Origin: an uncultured bacterium
GTDB lineage: Bacteria > Bacillota > Clostridia > Oscillospirales > Acutalibacteraceae
Direction of reading: 5' to 3'
DNA length: 38,250 bases
NCBI GenBank assembly: GCA_949283655.1
Contig: CASDTH010000021.1
Coordinates: 1 to 38,250 of the forward strand
Positions 31,342-38,250 of this stretch are shown piece after piece. Position 1 is the first letter of the stretch. Every line of letters starts with the position of its first letter. A program made the position numbers and the translations under genes. Under the pieces are notes generated by a model. It ran no database searches and was not told the DNA's origin. It worked only from the letters and a program-made list of their open reading frames with translations.

Positions 31342-31791
31342 ATGGGTTATCAGGTTGGCCGCAGCAATCGGATTGAAGAAACGCTTGATCTGGTTGATTC
31401 CGAAGGTATTGTGCAACATACGATCTCAGTGGCATTGAACACATCTGACATCGCGCGGCAATACCGCGTGCAACATCTACATCTTATCAAGGCACAGCAG
31501 GCATATGCCGCGCTCCAGCAGGCACAGGGCGATGGACGATCCGCAGCAGTAGAGCAAGCCGAGGAAGCGCTCGGAGATGCGATTCTCGGCCTGTTCCGGC
31601 TCGTGTTTGGTGAGGATGGGCTCCATCAGATCCTCGATTTTTATGATGGCTGCTATATTGAAATGCTGGAAAACGTTTTGCCCTTTCTGACGCAGGTTGT
31701 AGTGCCCGCCGTACAGGCGGACGCCGCTCAGCGAAAACAACGAATTGCGCAAAATTACGGCATTCCCAAATCCCGGAAGTGGAGGCATTGA
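31342..31791 (+). CDS. Tail assembly chaperone (G-like)
   Basis: The 149-aa helical protein lies between tail tube and tape measure, the place of the G/GT chaperones. AAGGAGG precedes the ATG. Its last 47 bp are also open in the +1 frame that continues into the Gp15 gene, and the codon pair CCC AAA near the end (31767-31772) is a possible +1 slip site. A longer fusion product is therefore possible. Confidence 0.75.
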   Translation: MGYQVGRSNRIEETLDLVDSEGIVQHTISVALNTSDIARQYRVQHLHLIKAQQAYAALQQAQGDGRSAAVEQAEEALGDAILGLFRLVFGEDGLHQILDFYDGCYIEMLENVLPFLTQVVVPAVQADAAQRKQRIAQNYGIPKSRKWRH

Positions 31792-31792
31792 C

Positions 31793-32386
31793 GTGTTCTC
31801 CCTTTACCAGAGGCCCGTATCTCGTTACGGCGGATATCGCCTGAATTTGTCATTTGACAGGGTGCTGCGCGTCCTAGCCTTGCTGGAGGAATCGGAGCTC
31901 GACGATGCCGATAAAGTAGACCTTGCTTTGCGGCTGCTCGTGATGAATAAACGGAAGCTTTTGCGGTTAAACCCTGTGCAAAAAATGGAACTCTACGAGG
32001 GAATCCTGCGGGACTGTATCGCTGATCAATCGCATCCTGTGGCAAGCCGGGAACCAAAATGCTTCGACTTTGCACAGGATGCGGACGCGATCTACAGCTC
32101 CTTTTGGCTGGATTACGGCATTGACCTTCATGGCCAGATCGGCCGCATGCACTGGCGCACCTTTACAGCCCTGTTTAGCGGCCTATCCGAGCGCACCAAG
32201 ATGCGGGAGATTATGTCCATCCGGCGCAGGCCTCTCCCGAAGCCGACCAAATACAATCAGGAAACAATCCGCAATCTGATGGAACTGAAATCATTCTATG
32301 CCCTGCGCGGTCCTGGGGGAACCGATTATCAGGCGGGCCTCTCAGAGCTTTACGGCATGCTGGAACGGCAGGTGGTAAAGGAGTGA
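31793..32386 (+). CDS. Bacteriophage Gp15 family protein
   Basis: GTG at 31793 with GTGGAGG 7 bp upstream gives 197 aa; the frame is open further back to 31745. LALRLLVMNKRKLLRLNPVQKM and the late MHWRTFTALFSGLSERTKMREIMSIRRR segment, with conserved Trp and Phe, are typical of Gp15 proteins that sit just before the tape measure in Listeria A118-like phages and act in tail assembly. It overlaps the zinc-finger gene by 4 bp. Confidence 0.85.
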   Translation: MFSLYQRPVSRYGGYRLNLSFDRVLRVLALLEESELDDADKVDLALRLLVMNKRKLLRLNPVQKMELYEGILRDCIADQSHPVASREPKCFDFAQDADAIYSSFWLDYGIDLHGQIGRMHWRTFTALFSGLSERTKMREIMSIRRRPLPKPTKYNQETIRNLMELKSFYALRGPGGTDYQAGLSELYGMLERQVVKE

Positions 32387-32550
32387 CAGATATCCGCTGC
32401 CCCTGCTGTAAAACGTCACATCGCCCGGGGAAATTACTTCTCCGGGCAGATGTCGTTAAGGGCGAAATCAAATGCCCCCGCTGCGGGGCAATTATCAAGC
32501 TTGATCATCCAAAGACAGAGCCGATCGCCTCATCGTCCCGTTCGCGGTAG
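32383..32550 (+). CDS. Com-like zinc-finger protein (55 aa)
   Basis: GTG at 32383 overlaps the Gp15 stop (GTGA) and opens 55 codons. The sequence IRCPCCK-x9-LLLRADVVKGEIKCPRCG has the CxxC...CxxC zinc knuckle pair and KGEIKCPRC core of the Com family. In phage Mu, Com activates translation of the mom DNA-modification gene by binding its mRNA. No mom or methylase gene is nearby. Here it precedes the tape measure gene, whose own binding site is poor, so translational control of that gene is conceivable but unproven. Confidence 0.75.
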   Translation: MTDIRCPCCKTSHRPGKLLLRADVVKGEIKCPRCGAIIKLDHPKTEPIASSSRSR

Positions 32551-32589
32551 AGAGCCAGCGCCTGCTTAATATAAGGCAGGTGCATTTTT

Positions 32590-34707
32590 GTGGCCGAAAA
32601 CAAGGTGAAATATTACGTCCGGATCGATGATAAATTCGTCGAGGCAGACATGAAGGATGCGGAAAAAACCGTCTCCTCCTCCGGCGGAAAATTGGTCAAC
32701 GCCGGTAAGAAAGTCGCCGCCGGTGTTGGCGCAGCGTTTGCAGCCGTCGGTACTGCTGCCGCAGGCATCGGTGTTGCGGCGGTCAACAGCGCCACCGACA
32801 TGGACAAGGCGATGAACCAATTTGCTGCATCGATAGGAGTATCGAAAGATGCAGCCGCTGAATACCAGGACGTTCTGGAAGGCATCTACGCCAATAACTA
32901 CGGTGAGGATTTTGGCGATATCGCCAGCGCTATGGCCGACGTTACAAAACAATTAGGGGAACTGGATAACGCCAGCCTGCAAACTGTGACCGAATCTGCC
33001 TTTGCCCTGCGGGACACCTTTGGATATGAAATCCCAGAATCCACCCGAGCCGCAAAGGCCATGATGGACAATTTCGGAATTTCCGGCGAAGAGGCTATGA
33101 GTTTGATCGCCGCTGGCGCACAAAACGGTTTGGACTACTCTGGAGAGCTGATTGACAGCATCAACGAGTATTCCGTCCAGTTCGCGAAGCTGGGTCTTGA
33201 CGCCAACGATATGTTCAATGTTTTCCAGAAGGGTGCCGAGACTGGTGCTTGGAATCTAGACAAGGTTGGCGACGCTATCAAAGAAATGTCTATCCGAGTT
33301 GTGGATGGATCCGATACTACAATAGCGGGTTTTGAGGCAATCGGGCTGAACGCGGACGAAATGTCGTCCAAATTTTCCAAAGGTGGCGAAAGTGCAAAAG
33401 AAGCGTTTCGGCAAACTGTGGAAGCGTTAGCCGAGATGGAGGATCCTCTGGCTCAAAATACTGCCGGCGTCAACCTGTTCGGCACAATGTGGGAAGATCT
33501 CGGGCCAGAGGTCCTCACGCAGCTCGCGGATATCACGGACGCTTCTTATGATACAGCAAACGCGATGGAGGGAATCAAATCCGTCAAATACGAGGATCTA
33601 GCCTCCATGCTGGAAGGGGCAAAACGTAGCTTGGAGCTGCTGCTTGTTCCTTTAGGCGAAAGCTTAATCCCTCTGCTGACCACCGTCATCGAAGCACTGC
33701 TCCCATCCATCGAATCAGTGCTCCCTATTATCTTAGATTCCGTCGAAAGCTTTCTGCCGCCGATGCTGGAGCTTGTGGAAGCGCTGTTGCCACCTCTGCT
33801 CGGTCTGTTTGAATCCCTGACCCCGGTCATTGGCGATCTGATGGGTAATCTGATGCCGGTGCTTGTCTCCCTCTTTAACCAGCTCTTGCCGCCTGTAACG
33901 AAGATTATCTCTGAACTGCTCCCTCCTCTACTTGAACTATTCAATGCCCTGCTTCCTATCATCAGCACCCTGCTGGGACTGTTGGCTCCCGTCATCAGCC
34001 TATTTGAAACGCTGCTCGTCCCTATCGCTGATCTCATGGAACTGGCGCTTACGCCCCTGATCCGGTTAATCTCCGAACTGGTTCAGATCGCAATTGTACC
34101 TCTCAAAAATCATCTAAATGTGCTCGGCTCCGTTTTCGGAGATATTTTCGCATCCATTGCGGGGACAGTGAGCAAGCGATTGAATGCGGTGATCAGCATT
34201 TTTCGCAGCATCATTGATTTCGTAAAAAATGTTTTTACCGGAAACTGGCGCGGGGCTTGGAATAACGTCAAAAACATATTCAAAAGCATCTGGGACGCCA
34301 TCAAAGAGAGCGTTAAATTTCCAATCAACTTTATTATCGATGGCATCAATGGCTTCATTAAGGGAATTAACAAAATTGAAATTCCGGAGTGGGTGCCGCT
34401 GGTCGGCGGAAAAGGCTTTCACATTCCAACATTTCCCCGTTTAAAGGTGGGCCTGGATTATGTGCCAAGTGACTGGTATCCCGCGTTTTTGGATCGCGGC
34501 GAACGCGTCCTGACGGCTGAGGAAAATACCCAGTATACGGCGCTCGGCGGGCTTTATGGCATGATGAATGCAATTGCTCCGCAGGATACCGCAACCTCCC
34601 CCGTGTTCTATGTTTTTTTGACAGGGGATGCCGTTATGGATGGGCGCAAGGTTGGAACCCTGATGCTGCGAAGCATCGACAGCGTGGTGAAAAGCAATGG
34701 CGGTTAA
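32590..34707 (+). CDS. Tape measure protein
   Basis: GTG at 32590 with an imperfect site (AAGGCAGGTG) starts a 705-aa protein. The order is: charged N-terminus, Ala/Gly-rich segment (about 35-70), helical TP901-type core, then about ten Leu/Pro-rich repeats of 20-22 residues (LLPPLLELF type, roughly 345-500), a basic amphipathic stretch and a glycine-containing C-terminal domain. Tape measures set tail length and help DNA entry. The repeats are strongly hydrophobic and could form the membrane channel. At about 0.15 nm per residue the tail would be near 100 nm. Confidence 0.92.
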   Translation: MAENKVKYYVRIDDKFVEADMKDAEKTVSSSGGKLVNAGKKVAAGVGAAFAAVGTAAAGIGVAAVNSATDMDKAMNQFAASIGVSKDAAAEYQDVLEGIYANNYGEDFGDIASAMADVTKQLGELDNASLQTVTESAFALRDTFGYEIPESTRAAKAMMDNFGISGEEAMSLIAAGAQNGLDYSGELIDSINEYSVQFAKLGLDANDMFNVFQKGAETGAWNLDKVGDAIKEMSIRVVDGSDTTIAGFEAIGLNADEMSSKFSKGGESAKEAFRQTVEALAEMEDPLAQNTAGVNLFGTMWEDLGPEVLTQLADITDASYDTANAMEGIKSVKYEDLASMLEGAKRSLELLLVPLGESLIPLLTTVIEALLPSIESVLPIILDSVESFLPPMLELVEALLPPLLGLFESLTPVIGDLMGNLMPVLVSLFNQLLPPVTKIISELLPPLLELFNALLPIISTLLGLLAPVISLFETLLVPIADLMELALTPLIRLISELVQIAIVPLKNHLNVLGSVFGDIFASIAGTVSKRLNAVISIFRSIIDFVKNVFTGNWRGAWNNVKNIFKSIWDAIKESVKFPINFIIDGINGFIKGINKIEIPEWVPLVGGKGFHIPTFPRLKVGLDYVPSDWYPAFLDRGERVLTAEENTQYTALGGLYGMMNAIAPQDTATSPVFYVFLTGDAVMDGRKVGTLMLRSIDSVVKSNGG

Positions 34708-36244
34708 ATGCTATATCAATAAAATTGAATATCCTATGCTTGACGATGCGGAAATCACTGATCATGCAGCGGCCTCCTCGGAAAGCACTATCTCTGTGGA
34801 TATCACCGGCCTCCCGGAACCGCGCGCGTTTGATACAGTCTATTTATTTGACAATGCAGGATATCTCTTATATGGCGGCGTGTGTGGTATTCCGAAATCT
34901 CCCGTGTGGAAAACGCCGTTTGAAAAGCCTGTCTATGAGTTAACAGTGAACAGCATGAACCACTTACTGACACGCCGGTTCGTCAACAAGGCGTGGACAG
35001 ATAGCTCGTTGCACGACATCATTCTGGAAATTTACGATAGTATCATCGCGGCGGAAAATATTGCGTTAGGCACAGTGTCCTCCTCTCTTTCCAGCCTCCC
35101 AAGGCAAAAATATATCGCTCCGGACATGACGGTTTACGACGTGCTCAACGAGATCGCGGGACTGGTCGGTGCGACGTGGAACATCGAAGTGAATGCCGCC
35201 AGCACGCTGCGGGAATATCTCGGTTATACCTCCACCTCGCTGCAATTCTACGCAGGCACGTCCGGGCCGGCCCCGGCAATTACGCCCTATGAATTTTATG
35301 ACACGCCGGTTTTTAAACCTTTCCGTTTTGTATTCCTGGTGCGTGAGGATTTTCCGACCGCCGAGCCACCGGAAAGCTGTCGAGATATCCAAAAATCCGT
35401 GGAAGCCTATAGCGTGCGCACCGTACAAACGGTAAAGGGCGCCACTGGTATCACAGACCCGCAAAGTGAAACATATATCTACAACGCCGAGGATGGCAAA
35501 ATCACTGTTGCGTGGCCAATCGCCGAACTTCCCACCATTCGGGTGAACGGTACACTTGCGACAGTTGGCATCAATGGAATTGATGGCGAAGATGCAAGCA
35601 AGCAGTGGTTATTTTCCTATGAATCTGCAGAAGTTGCTATCAACGATAAATATGAACCTATGCTGGCCGGCGGTGAAACAGTAGAGATAACCTATCGAGG
35701 TTATTTTTCCCTGCGAGTGCGGTTGTCTAATGCGCCGGTTATCCGACAAATTGCGGCGCAATCGAATACCTCTGGAATTGTCGAAGAGGTAGAAAGCAAC
35801 GATCGCTATCATACAGCTGCCGAATTGGTCTCCTACGCTGCAAGCCGCCTCTACTCTTACGCCGACGCAGAGGCAACTGTGACGCTGACCGTGGATTCGA
35901 TACGCAATACGGAGCCATTTACAATATGGCGGATTGATTGGCCCGAAATCCATATAACCGGAGAATATGTTGTAGTGGAACGAACATTGTTTCTCGGCGG
36001 ATGGCAGCATGTACAAGTAAAGCTAAAGGACAAGGGCTACCTGACATCTTACGGCAAAACATTCCTGCGGAACTATGCAAACAGCCCTACCGATATCCGC
36101 GACACAGATATTGTAGTTGGATCCGCCACGACTGCGGATACGATTATGATACAAGCCGCCTATGCTATTCGCGTGCCACTATCCTGCTTCGCAGACGACG
36201 GTCAAGTCTGGATGTGGGGAGGTGATTATTATGCCAGCTATTAA
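34697..36244 (+). CDS. Tail hub / baseplate protein
   Basis: The 515-aa protein overlaps the tape measure stop by 11 bp and has GGTG upstream of its ATG. An N-terminal half with strand-rich repeats and MTVYDVLNEIAGLVGATWNIEV resembles the gp27/gpD-like hub fold used at the tail tip; the C-terminal part contains VERTLFLGGWQHVQVKLKD. No distinct distal tail (Dit) gene lies between it and the tape measure, so it may combine tip functions. I have no exact family name. Confidence 0.65.
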   Translation: MAVKCYINKIEYPMLDDAEITDHAAASSESTISVDITGLPEPRAFDTVYLFDNAGYLLYGGVCGIPKSPVWKTPFEKPVYELTVNSMNHLLTRRFVNKAWTDSSLHDIILEIYDSIIAAENIALGTVSSSLSSLPRQKYIAPDMTVYDVLNEIAGLVGATWNIEVNAASTLREYLGYTSTSLQFYAGTSGPAPAITPYEFYDTPVFKPFRFVFLVREDFPTAEPPESCRDIQKSVEAYSVRTVQTVKGATGITDPQSETYIYNAEDGKITVAWPIAELPTIRVNGTLATVGINGIDGEDASKQWLFSYESAEVAINDKYEPMLAGGETVEITYRGYFSLRVRLSNAPVIRQIAAQSNTSGIVEEVESNDRYHTAAELVSYAASRLYSYADAEATVTLTVDSIRNTEPFTIWRIDWPEIHITGEYVVVERTLFLGGWQHVQVKLKDKGYLTSYGKTFLRNYANSPTDIRDTDIVVGSATTADTIMIQAAYAIRVPLSCFADDGQVWMWGGDYYASY

Positions 36245-36638
36245 GGCCTCTGCGACAGGCAGGATTGGTGATGAAAATTACACAGGCGTCATTGCCAAAA
36301 CCGTTTTGGACGAACTGAATGGCCTGTTTTTAACAGGCACTCTCCGCCTATCTCTCAAGCCCACGCACATTGCGTTAGGCTCTGGCACGAAGGTGGCCAC
36401 AAAATACGATGATGCTCTGGAAAACGAGTTCGCCCGTTATCCGCTGACGCAGCTCACACAGGCCAACGGCATCACTACAGCTCTGGTCAATCTTCCGGCC
36501 TCCGGTGCAAACATTAATGCGACAGAGTTCGGAATATTTGCAGGAGATATCTTGATCGCCCGGGCAAATGTGGATATCAGCAAAAACAACAACAGCATAT
36601 TAAACCTGATTTGGACGCTGACAATACAGGAGGCTTGA
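36231..36638 (+). CDS. Tail-tip protein of unknown function (135 aa)
   Basis: ATG at 36231 with GGGGAGGTG upstream overlaps the hub gene by 14 bp. The beta-rich sequence (LRLSLKPTHIALGSGTKVAT, INATEFGIFAGDILIARANV) resembles short tail proteins that occur between hub and fibre genes in clostridial prophages. No catalytic motif is visible. Confidence 0.65.
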   Translation: MPAIKASATGRIGDENYTGVIAKTVLDELNGLFLTGTLRLSLKPTHIALGSGTKVATKYDDALENEFARYPLTQLTQANGITTALVNLPASGANINATEFGIFAGDILIARANVDISKNNNSILNLIWTLTIQEA

Positions 36639-36639
36639 A

Positions 36640-37605
36640 ATGTCACTATTAGAACGTTGGGTAGCCAACACGAAACGCGTGCTGGCAAGAGATAAGAACA
36701 CGGAGACCGAATATGAATTTGAAAGTGTCTTTCCAGACGGTGCACCGGACGGAACCGCATTCAGCGCGGAAAATATGAACAAGATTATTGATGCGGTTAA
36801 TGGGTTGGATAGCAGCAAAGCCCAACCAAACGGCATTGCCACGCTTGACGGCAGCGGCAAGCTGGCACAGATGCCTACAGCGGCAGATGTAGGCGCAGTG
36901 CCGGTCAGCCGTACAGTTAATGGCAAGCCACTAAGCAATAACATCAGCCTGTCGGCGGCAGATGTAGGCGCAGTTAAACTTAACTGGTCTACATTGATAA
37001 ATGAAGAAACTGAAACGCCAAACAAGTACGACTTTGATGATTATATTGCGCCAGGGGATGTAGTGTCGGTGTGCAATTACGCTGGGGCACGGTCAATAGC
37101 CAACATCCCGGAGCAAGTGCCCGGCAAGCTGTATGTGTTTCCCCTGCGCACAGACGATCAGGGACGCAACGATCTGATGCAGGAGTACCACGCAGCAACC
37201 GGCAATATATGGGTCAGGTATCGCTATTACTACAGCGGAAATACCTGGTCGGCTTGGACGTCAAATGCGACCAAGATCAACACGTTGTACGAGGGCTTAT
37301 GCAACACCAATAACACGACGCTGACCCTGGCATATCCAATCACCAATTACCGGTTGCTGATCGTCACAGGTACCACCAACCAATACGGCACCCACTGGGC
37401 ACAGGGAAACATCCTGCCGGTAGGCGAAAACCCGGGCGAAGGTGGCCGGAAATTTGTCGTTGGGACAAGTGACAGGGGAAGTGCAAGGCTATCGCTGGTA
37501 GGGAATGTGGCTGTCACATTCCGCTTTACGACAGCTGATAAGATAGTGACTACAAGCGGGTTTGGGCCAGAAGCGACGCTTACGGGCGTGTTTGGGATTA
37601 AGTGA
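36640..37605 (+). CDS. Tail fibre protein with pyocin-knob-like domain
   Basis: The 321-aa protein starts with a helical attachment part (MSLLERWVANTKRVLA), then two collagen-free fibre repeats ending in AADVGAV, followed by a knob domain (YDFDDYIAPGDVVSVCNYAGARS...WVRYRYYYSGNTWSAWT) typical of pyocin-knob tail fibres, and a beta-rich C-terminal domain of about 110 residues that would bind the host surface. GGAGG precedes the ATG, 1 bp after the preceding stop. A 20-bp identical DNA repeat (36880-36899 and 36955-36974) encodes the AADVGAV units. Confidence 0.85.
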   Translation: MSLLERWVANTKRVLARDKNTETEYEFESVFPDGAPDGTAFSAENMNKIIDAVNGLDSSKAQPNGIATLDGSGKLAQMPTAADVGAVPVSRTVNGKPLSNNISLSAADVGAVKLNWSTLINEETETPNKYDFDDYIAPGDVVSVCNYAGARSIANIPEQVPGKLYVFPLRTDDQGRNDLMQEYHAATGNIWVRYRYYYSGNTWSAWTSNATKINTLYEGLCNTNNTTLTLAYPITNYRLLIVTGTTNQYGTHWAQGNILPVGENPGEGGRKFVVGTSDRGSARLSLVGNVAVTFRFTTADKIVTTSGFGPEATLTGVFGIK

Positions 37606-37618
37606 AGGGAGGACAATT

Positions 37619-37879
37619 ATGACCATCAAGGCACTATTAAACGATACAGGACGCATCACCAGCTATGCCGTCGTAGGCGACATCGACGGCAGCATTGCAA
37701 TCGATATCCCAGACGATACCGACCTATCGGCATTGTCCCACGCCAGATGGGATGGTAGCCGGATCATCCCTCTGCCCGTCGAGCAGCCAGAACCGGCAGA
37801 CGAGATCGCCCAGATACAGGCACAGCTTGCAGCTCTGCAAGCGCGGCTAGATGCAATCGTAGCGCAAAAGGAGGCCTAA
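37619..37879 (+). CDS. Short fibre-associated protein with coiled-coil end (86 aa)
   Basis: ATG at 37619 with GGGAGG upstream. An N-terminal beta part (MTIKALLNDTGRITSYAVVG) is followed by a Pro-rich hinge and a C-terminal coiled coil (EIAQIQAQLAALQARLDAIV). Such proteins follow fibre genes in many phages as accessory or assembly factors. It lies 13 bp after the fibre stop. Confidence 0.7.
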   Translation: MTIKALLNDTGRITSYAVVGDIDGSIAIDIPDDTDLSALSHARWDGSRIIPLPVEQPEPADEIAQIQAQLAALQARLDAIVAQKEA

Positions 37880-37881
37880 CA

Positions 37882-38250
37882 ATGTCAATCGCAACCATCA
37901 AGGCCGTTATCGACGGCCAGACATATCCGCTTACCCTGTCGGATGACGGGTATTATACCCTGGACAGCAACGCGCCGGCATTATCCAGTATCCATCAGCC
38001 GGGCGGATACTACAATGTGCAGATTACATTAACCGATGACGCGGGCAACACGACGACCTTGAACGCAGCCGACGATACCTTTGGAGCGGATCTGCGATTG
38101 CCGGTCAAAGAGATCACGAAGCCTACAGTCGCAATCACCTACCCCAGTAACGACAGCCGGATCAATACCTGCACCCCAACCATCACCGCCCAACTGCGGG
38201 ATAACGATAGCGGCGTTGATCCCGCCACCCTTGACCTGCGTATTAACGGA
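37882..38250 (+). CDS. Partial Ig-like tail/surface protein, cut by window end
   Basis: ATG at 37882 lies 2 bp after the preceding stop with AAAGGAGG upstream. The frame is open to the last base (123 codons) and has no stop in the window. The N-terminal 75 residues form one beta domain (IKAVIDGQTYPLTLSDDGYY), then a linker KEITKPTVAITYPSNDSRIN starts a bacterial Ig-like domain. Long proteins of this type are tail-tip adhesins that contact surface polysaccharides. Full length and C-terminal function are unknown. Confidence 0.7.
   Translation, partial: MSIATIKAVIDGQTYPLTLSDDGYYTLDSNAPALSSIHQPGGYYNVQITLTDDAGNTTTLNAADDTFGADLRLPVKEITKPTVAITYPSNDSRINTCTPTITAQLRDNDSGVDPATLDLRING

Overview
The window looks like the chromosome of an endospore-forming Clostridia-type Firmicute carrying an integrated temperate siphophage. 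The host call rests on spoIVA beside sipL, a pairing typical of spore-forming Clostridia, on strong AGGAGG-type ribosome binding sites, and on neighbouring genes for intestinal glycan use. Base composition is moderate to GC-rich. I cannot name the species.

Host part (1 to about 8406). Positions 1-528 hold no credible gene. They contain nested palindromes and a 168-bp MITE-like element whose two inverted ends are each built from four 7-bp units. On the minus strand follow a two-gene operon of a sialidase (3106-4410) and an 845-aa GPH-type sugar symporter with an unusual charged coiled-coil tail (534-3071). Next, also on the minus strand, come sipL (6286-7821) and spoIVA (4778-6256), the pair that anchors the spore coat to the forespore membrane. 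Two tRNA-Leu genes (GAG, CAG) on the plus strand sit behind a near-consensus sigma-A promoter.

Prophage (about 8407 to beyond the right edge). A tyrosine integrase lies directly behind the tRNA-Leu(CAG), so that tRNA is the likely attachment site. The minus-strand lysogeny module is integrase, a 66-aa basic protein, a lipoprotein with a Cys/His C-terminal motif, an ImmA-type protease and an ImmR-type repressor. Two short plus-strand transcription units, each with a good promoter and its own terminator, are embedded in it and may be small RNAs. A divergent switch with four copies of a GATTAC-type operator separates the repressor from a Cro-like gene. Small early genes follow, one pair apparently broken by a single-base deletion. 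Then comes a replication and recombination cassette: SbcC/SMC-like ATPase, Sak4-like ATPase, DUF669 single-strand binding protein, DEAH helicase, and a primase/RepA-helicase fusion. It ends in a repeat cluster, an AT-rich dyad and a large hairpin that look like a replication origin. A small module with RusA resolvase and a sigma-70 region 4-like late regulator leads to a candidate late promoter.

The late genes follow the order of A118/TP901/SPP1-like siphophages: small and large terminase, portal, MuF-type minor capsid protein, scaffold, P22-like coat protein, connector and minor capsid proteins, tail tube, tail chaperone, Gp15, a Com-like zinc finger, tape measure, tail hub, fibre proteins and a truncated Ig-like protein. 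Lysis genes and attR are not in the window, so the prophage extends past 38250.

The items most worth following up are the origin-like repeat cluster, the two candidate small RNAs, the lysogeny-module lipoprotein, the late promoter motif, the Com-like zinc finger, and the nuclease-like tail of the MuF protein.
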